From: Sporosarcina luteola
Lineage (GTDB): Bacteria; Bacillota; Bacilli; Bacillales_A; Planococcaceae
NCBI RefSeq assembly: GCF_023715245.1
Contig: NZ_JAMBNV010000001.1
Location: forward strand, 682,001 to 746,000
DNA: 64,000 bases
Reading direction: 5' to 3'
The notes beneath the pieces are model-generated. The model saw only the letters and a program-made list of their open reading frames with translations, was not told where the DNA came from and did no database searches. The position numbers and the translations under genes were made by a program. Below, piece after piece: positions 16,627 through 24,430 of the stretch (position 1 is the first letter of the stretch; each line of letters opens with the position of its first letter).

Positions 16627-17505
16627 TTGGCAAATGCACAATCAATGATTTTTACAATATACGGAGATTATATCCGTCATTATGGCAATAAAATATGGAT
16701 TGGCAGCCTGATAAGATTAATGAAGGAATTTGGGCATAATGAACAATCAGTTCGTGTTGCTGTTTCCCGAATGATGAAGCAAGGATGGCTTGATTCTGAG
16801 AAGAAGGGAAATAAAAGTTATTATTACCTGAAACCTCGTGGAGAAACTCGTATGGAAGAAGCGGCCGTCCGTATCTTCAAATTGATGCCGCACGAGTGGG
16901 ATGGTAAATGGCGTATGCTTATGTATACGATTCCAGAAGAGAAGAGGCAGATCCGTGATGAACTTCGTAAAGAACTACTATGGAGTGGATTTGGCAGTTT
17001 TTCAAACGGGTGCTGGATTACACCGAATAATCTCGAAAAAGAAGTGAACCTGCTCATTGATAAATATGACATCCAAGGGCATGCCGATCTATTCCTGTCC
17101 GAATATAGAGGACCACAAGCAGACAGAGAACTTGTCGAAAAAAGTTGGCCGCTTCAAGAAATTGATGGGAAATATAAAGAATTCATTTCGACGTATAGTA
17201 ATAAGTACATCATTCATCAAAGCCTGATGAGTGATGGGCAAATGACGGATGCCGAATGTTTCGTGGAAAGGACAAATCTAGTTCATGAATATCGTAAGTT
17301 CCTCTTTGTAGATCCTGGCCTACCGAGAGAGTTGCTGCCGGAAATATGGAACGGCAATCATGCAGCTCATTTGTTTGAACAACATTATAAGTTGCTGGCG
17401 CAATCGGCCAGCCGTTTTTTCGAAGAAGTCTTTCAAGAAGATAACGATATGAGGCGAAAAGATAAATCATATGATGCGGATAATCATCCGCTAATTATCG
17501 AATAA
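16627..17505 (+). CDS. paaX: PaaX-family transcriptional regulator
   Basis: 292 residues, TTG start. PaaX is a GntR-like repressor released by phenylacetyl-CoA. N-terminal winged helix: IFTIYGDYIRHYG, then a SLIRLMKEFGHNEQSVRVAVSR helix pair and GWLDSEKKGNKSYYYL wing (about 8-75). The central part has the PaaX phrase EWDGKWRMLMYTIPE. It probably controls the paa operon starting at 7993 and may also control the phenylalanine operon at 19504; no operator is proven. It is oriented as the last gene of the paaH cluster, 84 nt after the thiolase. Confidence 0.93.
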   Translation: MANAQSMIFTIYGDYIRHYGNKIWIGSLIRLMKEFGHNEQSVRVAVSRMMKQGWLDSEKKGNKSYYYLKPRGETRMEEAAVRIFKLMPHEWDGKWRMLMYTIPEEKRQIRDELRKELLWSGFGSFSNGCWITPNNLEKEVNLLIDKYDIQGHADLFLSEYRGPQADRELVEKSWPLQEIDGKYKEFISTYSNKYIIHQSLMSDGQMTDAECFVERTNLVHEYRKFLFVDPGLPRELLPEIWNGNHAAHLFEQHYKLLAQSASRFFEEVFQEDNDMRRKDKSYDADNHPLIIE

Positions 17506-17535
17506 GATAGGTCTCAAGGCAATTCAAGGCGATGC

Positions 17536-17568
17536 CGAAAAAGGAGGGATTAATTTTCATCCCTCCTT
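17536..17568 (-). terminator. Terminator between convergent paaX and paaY
   Basis: The stem AAGGAGGGAT (17541-17550) pairs with ATCCCTCCTT (17559-17568). On the minus strand it is followed by TTTTTC, serving paaY; on the plus strand the U-run is missing, so termination of paaX would be weaker. Confidence 0.8.
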
Positions 17569-17609
17569 GGCCATGTTCGTTACTCTAAAACATGGTGCGT
17601 CTTTCTATC

Positions 17610-18137
17610 TTACTTAACTTCTTCGTCTTTAAAAATCTCTCGGTAGTCATATCCTTTTTCAACGTATGAATCTATCGATAGTTGAATAATCTCGAAATCC
17701 TTCTCGTTCAGTTCCCGCACTACTTTTCCTGGTGAACCGACAACGAGTGAACGGGGAGGGATTTTCTTACCGGGTGGTATTAGCGTATTTGCACCAATAA
17801 TGCACTCTTCACCAATTTCTGCATGGTCAAGAATTGTAGATCCCATACCAATAATCGTGCGTTTTCCGACTTTACAACCATGTAAGATAACGTTATGTCC
17901 GACCGTAACCTCATCTTCTACAACAACTGGAGCACCTTCATATAGATGGATTGTCGAATTGTCTTGGATGCTACATCTTTTACCTATCGTAATCGGTCCT
18001 TCATCTCCCCGCAGTACAGTATTAAACCAGATGGTAGATTCTTCTCCTACTTGAACGTTCCCAATCACTTTCGCTCCAGGAGCAACAAAAACAGTAGGAT
18101 GCAACTCGGGTTTATCCCCTTTATAAGGCACTAACAT
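17610..18137 (-). CDS. paaY: PaaY, gamma-carbonic-anhydrase-like left-handed beta-helix protein
   Basis: 175 residues from the ATG at 18137; GAGGGGG lies 6 nt upstream, and the longer frame to 18152 would begin inside that site. Hexapeptide repeats throughout (PGAKVIGNVQVGEESTIW, VGHNVILHGCKVGKRTIIGMG) form a trimeric left-handed beta-helix. His residues in IHLYE, VGHNVILHG match the zinc ligands of the gamma-CA/PaaY family. PaaY has been described as a thioesterase that removes inhibitory ring-hydroxylated CoA esters in phenylacetate catabolism; the location beside paaX supports that. It is divergent from the nitronate monooxygenase-like gene. Confidence 0.85.
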   Translation of the reverse strand: MLVPYKGDKPELHPTVFVAPGAKVIGNVQVGEESTIWFNTVLRGDEGPITIGKRCSIQDNSTIHLYEGAPVVVEDEVTVGHNVILHGCKVGKRTIIGMGSTILDHAEIGEECIIGANTLIPPGKKIPPRSLVVGSPGKVVRELNEKDFEIIQLSIDSYVEKGYDYREIFKDEEVK

Positions 18138-18218
18138 ATAAATCCCCCTCATTTTAAGTAATCTAAATTGTTATTCTATTGAATCTACTATAACATAATT
18201 TTGCGGAGGTGTATAAAA

Positions 18219-19184
18219 ATGAAATATCTATGTGAAAAGTTACAAATTGACTTCCCGATCATCCAAGGAGGTATGGGGAATATAAGCAATGCACAACTCG
18301 CTGCTGCTGTTTCTGAAGCAGGGGGACTTGGCACGATTGGATGCGGCACTATGACGCCAGAGGAAGTAGAAACAATAATCCTTGAAACGAAACAGCGGAC
18401 GAAAAAGAACATTGCGGTTAATATAGCAGTTAGCGTGTCCCCTTATACGGACAAGATGATTGATCTCGTCATTAAACATAAAATTCCAATCGTATCCCTA
18501 TCGGCAGGAAATACAGCTCCATATATACCTAAACTTCACAACCATAACGTAACCGTACTTGCAGTCGTAGCTTCAGTGAAGCATGCACAAAAAGCGGAAG
18601 CTGCCGGAGCGGATGTATTAGTCGCAGAAGGGTTTGAAGCAGCAGGCATTAACTCCAACTTGGAGCTGACAACATTCGCGTTAATTCCACAAATCGTGAA
18701 GCATGTAGATATCCCAGTTCTTGCTGCAGGAGGAATCGGTGACGGTAAAGGATTGGCGGCTGCCCTTTTGTTAGGAGCGAGTGGTGTGCAAATAGGTACT
18801 CGTTTAATTGCAACGAAGGAAGCGCCGTTTCATGACAAGTACAAGCAAAATCTTGTGGAAGCAAGTGATACGGAAACGTTAATTATCGGACGAAGCGTTG
18901 AACGGCTGAGAAGAGTTCTAAAGACACCTTATGCAATAAAACTTAAAGAATACGATAAAGCGGGTATGACACTGGAACAATACGGAGAACTAACGTCAGA
19001 AATCCAGCATGTAAAAGGTGCGATTGAAGGTGATATGGAAAACGGATTCCTGAATAGCGGCCAGATTGCAGGGCTAATAGAAGACATTCCAACTGTGAAA
19101 GAATTGTTGGATAGTATGATGGAAGAGGCGGGAAGTCAGTTAAAGAAAACCACAAAGGAATTTAGAAGAGTAATGAAGAGATAA
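18219..19184 (+). CDS. Nitronate monooxygenase / FabK-like FMN enzyme
   Basis: 321 residues. The start is ATG 18219 behind GCGGAGGTG. TIM-barrel flavoprotein of the NMO/enoyl-ACP reductase II family: FPIIQGGMGNIS at the N-terminus, AGGLGTIG, VVASVKHAQKAEAAGADVLVAEGFEAAG, then the FMN-phosphate loops VLAAGGIGDGKG and GASGVQIGTRLI. It resembles the FabK-type more than the short fungal NMOs. The substrate is unknown. It sits between PaaY and the phenylalanine operon in a catabolic setting, so an aromatic or acyl-CoA substrate is possible, but nothing in the sequence decides it. Confidence 0.8.
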   Translation: MKYLCEKLQIDFPIIQGGMGNISNAQLAAAVSEAGGLGTIGCGTMTPEEVETIILETKQRTKKNIAVNIAVSVSPYTDKMIDLVIKHKIPIVSLSAGNTAPYIPKLHNHNVTVLAVVASVKHAQKAEAAGADVLVAEGFEAAGINSNLELTTFALIPQIVKHVDIPVLAAGGIGDGKGLAAALLLGASGVQIGTRLIATKEAPFHDKYKQNLVEASDTETLIIGRSVERLRRVLKTPYAIKLKEYDKAGMTLEQYGELTSEIQHVKGAIEGDMENGFLNSGQIAGLIEDIPTVKELLDSMMEEAGSQLKKTTKEFRRVMKR

Positions 19185-19225
19185 TGTATATAAAGAGGTT
19201 TTTTCCTCTCAGCTTTATTTGACTG

Positions 19226-19256
19226 CCGCAGCCTTCATGGTTGCGGTTTTTTTTTT
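19226..19256 (+). terminator. Terminator after the nitronate monooxygenase-like gene
   Basis: An 8-bp stem with one G-U pair (CCGCAGCC / GGTTGCGG) and a TTCAT loop, followed by ten T. Confidence 0.85.
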
Positions 19257-19335
19257 CGGCCTCCCTCGGACACCAACTCGTTAGACTATCAGCCATCAAC
19301 CTATTCCGAAATTACGGAGTTTTCCAACTATAATA

Positions 19336-19364
19336 TTGACTTTAGTATTACAAGTCGGTAATAT
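19336..19364 (+). promoter_or_regulatory. SigA promoter of the phenylalanine operon
   Basis: TTGACT (19336-19341), exactly 17 nt, TAATAT (19359-19364). A perfect 10-bp palindrome GTAATATTAC (19358-19367) covers the -10 and could be a repressor site. The region from here to the first gene at 19504 holds only this promoter and the cre site. Confidence 0.6.
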
Positions 19365-19409
19365 TACGTATAAATAGTGTTATATTAATTCGGTTTAGTA
19401 AAGCATAAA

Positions 19410-19423
19410 TGTAAGCGCTCTCA
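19410..19423 (+). promoter_or_regulatory. CcpA cre site in the leader of the phenylalanine operon
   Basis: TGTAAGCGCTCTCA matches the cre consensus TGWAANCGNTNWCA at every fixed position. It lies about 40 nt downstream of the predicted transcription start, where CcpA binding represses by road-block, so glucose repression of the operon is expected. Confidence 0.75.
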
Positions 19424-19503
19424 TTCAGCCGCTTAGTTCGTGATGAATTTGCAGTAACAATAGTAGTTTATAGGTAAGAATCATAGGATACAGGGGGGAC
19501 GCG

Positions 19504-19905
19504 ATGAAGCAGGGGATGGAAGTTGGCAAATCAGAAACGATTGAAATAATAGTGACTGAAGACATGTTTGCTACGTTTGAAGGCGAAGTTGTGCACCCCG
19601 TCTATTCAACAGTAGCGATGACTTATCATATGGAATGGGTTTCCCGGAAAATTATTCTTCCCTTTTTGGAAGTACATGAAGAAGGAATGGGGGCGTCTGT
19701 TCAGCTACAACATCTAGCACCTTCCCCGCTAGGTTCAAAAGTGACGCTCACCGCAGTGTTAGTCGAATTACGGAATAATGCTGTAGTTACGGAAGTTACC
19801 GCGCACAACCACGTAGGGTTAATCGGTCAAGGTATTGTAAAACAAATCATTCTTCCAAAAGAAACGATTGCACAAAAGTTGAGGGATGCTTCGTTATCTT
19901 CCTAG
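19504..19905 (+). CDS. Hotdog-fold acyl-CoA thioesterase of the FlK (fluoroacetyl-CoA thioesterase) type
   Basis: 133 residues, ATG behind GGGGGACGCG. It carries the FlK-like stretch VVHPVYSTVAMTYHMEW, with the Thr and Glu of the FlK catalytic set, and a His in QLQHLAPSP. FlK enzymes hydrolyse small acyl-CoAs. As first gene of an operon making phenylacetyl-CoA, this member most plausibly hydrolyses an aryl-acetyl or other off-pathway CoA ester to free CoA, a safety-valve role like PaaI, but the substrate is inferred from context. It is the only such gene in the window. Confidence 0.8.
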   Translation: MKQGMEVGKSETIEIIVTEDMFATFEGEVVHPVYSTVAMTYHMEWVSRKIILPFLEVHEEGMGASVQLQHLAPSPLGSKVTLTAVLVELRNNAVVTEVTAHNHVGLIGQGIVKQIILPKETIAQKLRDASLSS

Positions 19906-19956
19906 GAAGAGATGCTATTTAGTAGGTTGACAGCAAATGCTCAGGGGGCAAAATCT

Positions 19957-21102
19957 ATGAAAATTGAAGAAGAAAGAGTTTCAGTGACAAGTAATTTCGA
20001 TCTCTTTGAAAAAATGGCCGGGCATGAACAAGTCGTATTCTGTAATGATCCATCGACAGGTTTACGTGCGATTATAGCAATCCACAATACAACACTTGGA
20101 CCTGCGCTAGGCGGCTGCCGCATGCATCCTTACGAAAGTATGGATGCAGCGCTGGAAGATGTACTTCGTCTATCCAAAGGGATGAGCTACAAATGCGCAG
20201 CTGCTGATGTGGATTTTGGCGGCGGAAAGGCGGTCATCATCGGAGATCCCAAAACGGATAAAACGCCCGAATTGTTCCGTGCATTTGGTCAATTCGTAGA
20301 AACTCTTGGCGGCCGGTTTTACACCGGTACCGATATGGGAACGACCTTGGAGGATTTCGTCCATTCAATGAAGGAAACGAATTGCATCGTAGGTACTCCT
20401 GAAGCTTATGGAGGCGGAGGGGACTCTTCCATTCCGACAGCAGAAGGTGTTCTGTACGGGATAAAAGCGACAAATCTAGAGCTATTCGGAAATGATGAGT
20501 TAGGAGGGCATTCTTACGCTGTCCAAGGTTTAGGTAAAGTGGGATTCAAAGTTGCAGTTGGACTACTTGAGGCAGGTGCCCACGTCTATGTAACGGATAT
20601 TAATGAAAAGAATCTGCTGGCCATCGAAGAAAAAGCGGCCACAACAACCGGTACCGTGAAAGTCGTTGCAAGCGGGGATATTTATTCACAAGAAGCGGAA
20701 CTATTTGTTCCTTGTGCACTCGGCGGAATTATTAACGACCAGACGATAAATCAGTTCAAAGTAAAAGCGATTGCAGGTTCGGCGAACAATCAGTTACTAC
20801 ATGAAGACCATGGGAAAAAGCTACAAGAGAAAGGCATTCTCTATGCTCCGGATTATATTATCAATTCCGGCGGTCTCATTCATGTGGCGGATGAATTGTA
20901 CGGCTTCAATCATGAGCGGGTACTGGCAAAAACAAAACATATATATGATGCGATTTTAGAAGTTTACAAGCTGGCGAAAATGAGTGGTACTTGCACAATG
21001 GAATCAGCTAATACAATGTGTGAGAAAAAAATGGAAAGTAGAGGTGGGCGGAACAGCTTCTACACCCCATCCATAAAACCGAAGTGGGCGATCCGCAAAT
21101 AA
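19957..21102 (+). CDS. Phenylalanine dehydrogenase (Glu/Leu/Phe/Val dehydrogenase family)
   Basis: 381 residues from ATG 19957, behind CAGGGGG; an in-frame ATG at 19912 lacks a proper site. NAD-dependent oxidative deamination of L-Phe to phenylpyruvate. Family core: GGCRMHPY, K in [15 protein letters not shown] (Lys 79 and 91), Rossmann motif [12 protein letters not shown]. It is PheDH rather than leucine dehydrogenase on several counts: [16 protein letters not shown] has Gly near residue 124 where LeuDH has Ala (TAEDVGTT); [14 protein letters not shown] has Leu near 307 where LeuDH has Val; [14 protein letters not shown] and the C-terminus [10 protein letters not shown] are PheDH-type; and 381 residues is the PheDH length (LeuDH about 365). 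The four genes downstream encode a 2-oxoacid dehydrogenase that can take its product. Confidence 0.88.
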   Translation: MKIEEERVSVTSNFDLFEKMAGHEQVVFCNDPSTGLRAIIAIHNTTLGPALGGCRMHPYESMDAALEDVLRLSKGMSYKCAAADVDFGGGKAVIIGDPKTDKTPELFRAFGQFVETLGGRFYTGTDMGTTLEDFVHSMKETNCIVGTPEAYGGGGDSSIPTAEGVLYGIKATNLELFGNDELGGHSYAVQGLGKVGFKVAVGLLEAGAHVYVTDINEKNLLAIEEKAATTTGTVKVVASGDIYSQEAELFVPCALGGIINDQTINQFKVKAIAGSANNQLLHEDHGKKLQEKGILYAPDYIINSGGLIHVADELYGFNHERVLAKTKHIYDAILEVYKLAKMSGTCTMESANTMCEKKMESRGGRNSFYTPSIKPKWAIRK

Positions 21103-21123
21103 TCGTGAGTGGGGGTACTGTAG

Positions 21124-22179
21124 TTGAAAAATCACTTTCCCATTAAGAAAGTAATGGACGATGAAGGAGTTTTACTAGATTCATTCTACGAGAAGCAGAT
21201 TGATGAGCAACTTGTCAGAGATTTTTATTACAACATGGTTCGAATTCGAACATTCGACAGAAAAGCGATTAACTTGCAGCGGCAAGGACGTCTCGGGACA
21301 TATGCTCCATTCGAAGGGCAGGAAGCTTCACAAGTTGGCAGTGCACTTGCATTAGGAACTGATGATTGGATTTTCCCGACTTATCGCGACCACGGTGCGA
21401 CGTTGACATACGGTGCTGATATGGTGAGGACCTATTTGTATTGGAATGGTCGAGTTGAAGGGTGTGTCCCTCCGAAAGGGAAGAAAATCTTTCCTCCGGC
21501 CGTCCCTATTGCGACGCAGATTCCACATGCAGTAGGAGCTGCATGGGCAGAGAAGAGGAAAGGGACCAGAAATGGATCAATCGCTTACTTTGGTGACGGT
21601 GCGACTTCAGAAGGTGATTTTCATGAAGGGCTCAATTTCGCAAGTGTATTCCAAGTGCCTGTCGTCTTTTTCAATCAAAATAATGGTTATGCGATTTCAG
21701 TCCCGATGGAAAAACAGATGAATTCTGCGACAATTGCTCAAAAGTCAGTCGCATATGACATTCCCGGGGTTCGACTTGACGGCAATGATTGTTTTGCCGT
21801 CTATTTTGAAACGAAAAAGGCATTTGACTATGCGCGGAACGGGAATGGCCCGACGTTGATAGAAGCGGTCACATGGCGGACAGGTGCTCATACGACTGCG
21901 GATGATCCATCTAAATATCGCCCTGAAGAACAAGGAAAACATATTGTCGATCCACTAGTCCGTTTGGAAAAATTCATGCGGAATTATGGCTACTGGGATG
22001 AAGAATGGGTCGCAGAAGTAAAAGACAAAACAGCTATTGAAATTGAAGCGGCAGTAGAAGAAATGGAGCGCTTCCCAGCTCCAAACGTCAGAGATCTTTT
22101 TGATCATGTCTATGCAGAGCTGCCAGCAGACCTGGCTGCACAAAAAGAGTCCTATCTCGCACAGTTAGGGGGCCAGTGA
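21124..22179 (+). CDS. 2-oxoacid dehydrogenase E1 component, alpha subunit
   Basis: 351 residues, TTG start behind GTGGGGG (8 nt). Thiamine-diphosphate-dependent decarboxylase subunit: FPTYRDHGATL, then the ThDP/Mg motif GDGATSEGDFHEGLNFA...FFNQNNGYAIS (about 160-195), and the phosphorylation-loop region RTGAHTTADDPSKYRP. It belongs to the PDH/branched-chain type. Following PheDH and preceding E1beta by 1 nt, it should decarboxylate phenylpyruvate, with branched-chain 2-oxoacids or pyruvate as alternatives. Confidence 0.9.
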   Translation: MKNHFPIKKVMDDEGVLLDSFYEKQIDEQLVRDFYYNMVRIRTFDRKAINLQRQGRLGTYAPFEGQEASQVGSALALGTDDWIFPTYRDHGATLTYGADMVRTYLYWNGRVEGCVPPKGKKIFPPAVPIATQIPHAVGAAWAEKRKGTRNGSIAYFGDGATSEGDFHEGLNFASVFQVPVVFFNQNNGYAISVPMEKQMNSATIAQKSVAYDIPGVRLDGNDCFAVYFETKKAFDYARNGNGPTLIEAVTWRTGAHTTADDPSKYRPEEQGKHIVDPLVRLEKFMRNYGYWDEEWVAEVKDKTAIEIEAAVEEMERFPAPNVRDLFDHVYAELPADLAAQKESYLAQLGGQ

Positions 22180-22180
22180 C

Positions 22181-23200
22181 ATGGCGATTGATTTTAAAAA
22201 AACAGCCGGGCGTACAGAGACGACTAAACTAATGACGATGATCCAAGCGATCAATAGTGGGATGGAAACAATGCTCGAAGAAGATGAAAGATTAATTCTT
22301 ATGGGGGAAGACATCGGTAAAAATGGTGGTGTGTTTCGAGCGACCGAGGGGCTTGTGGAGAAATTCGGGGAAGATCGTGTGGTGGATACACCACTCTCAG
22401 AAGCTGGTATTATCGGGACGTCCATCGGTCTTGCCGTAAATGGCTTCAGACCAGTGGCGGAAATTCAGTTTCTTGGTTTCATCTACCCTGCATACGAGCA
22501 GATTATGACGCATGTTTCTCGTATCCGAATGCGGACGATGGGGAATTTCACGGTACCGATGGTCATCCGTGCACCCTATGGAGCAGGCATTCGAGCCCCA
22601 GAAGTCCATTCGGACAGTACAGAATCCTTGTTCACGCATATGCCAGGAATCAAGGTAGTCTGCCCATCAGGACCTTATGATGCAAAGGGTTTATTGATTG
22701 CTGCAATGGAAGATCCTGATCCAGTGCTTGTGCTGGAACCGATGAGGAATTACCGTGCACAAAGAGAAGATGTACCCGTAGGTAAGTATACAGTTGAAAT
22801 CGGTAAGGGGAAAATCGTGTGTGAAGGTACCGATGTGACAATCATCGCATGGGGTGCAATGGTTGCAGTGGCAGAAAAAGCAGCCGAGCAGGCAGAGGAA
22901 ATGGGCATAAGCTGTGAAATTATTGACCTTCGAACGTTGTACCCGATCGACCGTGAAATCATAGCACAATCCATACAGAAAACGACAAGGGCGGTCATCG
23001 TCCACGAAGCACATTCAACTGGAGGACTCGGCAACGATATCGTTTCAATTATTAATGACACCTCTTTCCTTTATTTGCGTGCTCCGATTGAACGGGTGAC
23101 AGGGTTTGATGTGCCAGTTCCGTTGTTTGCGCTAGAAAATCATTATCTTCCAACACCTGCACGGGTCGTAAAAGGGATTGAAAAAGTTGTCCATTTTTAG
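22181..23200 (+). CDS. 2-oxoacid dehydrogenase E1 component, beta subunit
   Basis: 339 residues, ATG one base after the E1alpha stop, with AGGGGG inside the end of E1alpha. Recognisable E1beta motifs: MGEDIGKNGGVFRAT, DTPLSEAGIIGTSIGLA, the EIQFLGFIYPAYEQI helix, and RAPYGAGIRAPEVHSDS with the conserved His near the active site. The C-terminal domain has CEIIDLRTLYPID and VHEAHSTGGLG. It forms the alpha2beta2 E1 with the preceding gene. Confidence 0.92.
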   Translation: MAIDFKKTAGRTETTKLMTMIQAINSGMETMLEEDERLILMGEDIGKNGGVFRATEGLVEKFGEDRVVDTPLSEAGIIGTSIGLAVNGFRPVAEIQFLGFIYPAYEQIMTHVSRIRMRTMGNFTVPMVIRAPYGAGIRAPEVHSDSTESLFTHMPGIKVVCPSGPYDAKGLLIAAMEDPDPVLVLEPMRNYRAQREDVPVGKYTVEIGKGKIVCEGTDVTIIAWGAMVAVAEKAAEQAEEMGISCEIIDLRTLYPIDREIIAQSIQKTTRAVIVHEAHSTGGLGNDIVSIINDTSFLYLRAPIERVTGFDVPVPLFALENHYLPTPARVVKGIEKVVHF

Positions 23201-23211
23201 GGGGGAATGAA

Positions 23212-24429
23212 GTGCTAGACGTAAAATTGCACGATATCGGTGAAGGGATGACGGAAGGAGAGATTCTCCAATACCTTGTACAGGTCGGGGATCAAGTAGC
23301 GGTCGACCAACCGCTTGTTGAAGTACAAACTGACAAAGTAGTAGCAGAACTTCCTTCGCCTTGCTCCGGGATTGTGAAGGAAATCATAATTGAAACGGGC
23401 GAAACCGTCCAAGTTGGAACTAGCCTTCTTTCCATTGAGGAGGAATTCAGTGCGGAAATCGGGAATAAGCCACTACCTAAAAGAGAAGCAACGAACGAAG
23501 TTGCGGCGACTGTCAGTGAAAAAGTGGTGAAACCTTCGCCAACTCCATTTAGACGTGTATTAGCTGCACCTTACACACGTAAAATCGCACGTGAAAACAA
23601 CATTAACATTGAGGATGTCCCATCTAGTGATCCTTCAGGACGAGTGACTGAGGAAGATATCTACCGTTTTATAGAAGGGAAACAGGCTGTCATGGAACCA
23701 ATTATTGAAGTACAGCCTGTATCGTCATATGAAAACCCTCCCCATGAACTCCCTTTCAGAGGAATCCGAAAACAGATTGCTAAGAAAATGACACAATCCT
23801 ATTTTACAATTCCGCATGTAACGCATTTCGATGAGGTGAACATGACGAGATTAATTAACATGCGTGATGAACTGAAAATGGCGGGGGAATCAGTGTCTCT
23901 GTCCGCATTTTTCATTAAAGCGCTCACGATTGCATTGAAGGAATTTCCGATTTTCAACGCGGAGCTTGATGAGGATAACGATCGTATTTTGCTCAAGAAA
24001 AATTATCATATCGGCATCGCGACGAACACGGATAATGGACTGCTAGTTCCTGTCGTTCATGATGCGGATAAAAAAACAATTAAAGAGATTCATCGGGTGA
24101 TTAAAGATTTGACCGAAAAAGCCATCACTGGGAGATTGAAACCGTCTGAAATGCAAAACAGTACGTTTACGATGAGCAATGTCGGTCCACTTGGCAGTAC
24201 GGGTGCAACACCAATGATTAACCACCCTGAGACGGCGATCATTGCATTCCATAAAACAAAAAAACAACCCATTGTCAACGAGCATGATGAAATCGTTATC
24301 GGTCATGTTATGACACTGTCCATGTCATTCGATCATCGCGTTGCAGATGGAGCAACGGCCGTTGCATTTACAAACCGCTTTTCCGGTTTACTTGAACAGC
24401 CACATAATTTGTTGTTGGAGATGATATGA
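23212..24429 (+). CDS. Dihydrolipoamide acyltransferase (E2) of a 2-oxoacid dehydrogenase
   Basis: 405 residues, GTG start behind AGGGGGGAATGAA. Domain order: a single lipoyl domain (1-78) with lipoylated Lys in EVQTDKVVAELPS (about residue 42); a peripheral-subunit-binding domain (about 118-155; APYTRKIARENNI...DPSGRVTEEDI); and an acyltransferase core with catalytic DHRVADG (about 373). It moves the acyl group to CoA, giving phenylacetyl-CoA if phenylpyruvate is the substrate. The stop is 1 nt before the E3 start. Confidence 0.92.
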   Translation: MLDVKLHDIGEGMTEGEILQYLVQVGDQVAVDQPLVEVQTDKVVAELPSPCSGIVKEIIIETGETVQVGTSLLSIEEEFSAEIGNKPLPKREATNEVAATVSEKVVKPSPTPFRRVLAAPYTRKIARENNINIEDVPSSDPSGRVTEEDIYRFIEGKQAVMEPIIEVQPVSSYENPPHELPFRGIRKQIAKKMTQSYFTIPHVTHFDEVNMTRLINMRDELKMAGESVSLSAFFIKALTIALKEFPIFNAELDEDNDRILLKKNYHIGIATNTDNGLLVPVVHDADKKTIKEIHRVIKDLTEKAITGRLKPSEMQNSTFTMSNVGPLGSTGATPMINHPETAIIAFHKTKKQPIVNEHDEIVIGHVMTLSMSFDHRVADGATAVAFTNRFSGLLEQPHNLLLEMI

Positions 24430-24430
24430 C

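Noticed and set aside
19957-21102. Reading this gene as leucine dehydrogenase of a branched-chain (bkd) operon
   Set aside because: Length and several motifs are of the phenylalanine dehydrogenase type (Gly near 124, Leu near 307, GGGGDSS), and the neighbours are paa genes; ptb/buk genes usual in bkd operons are missing.
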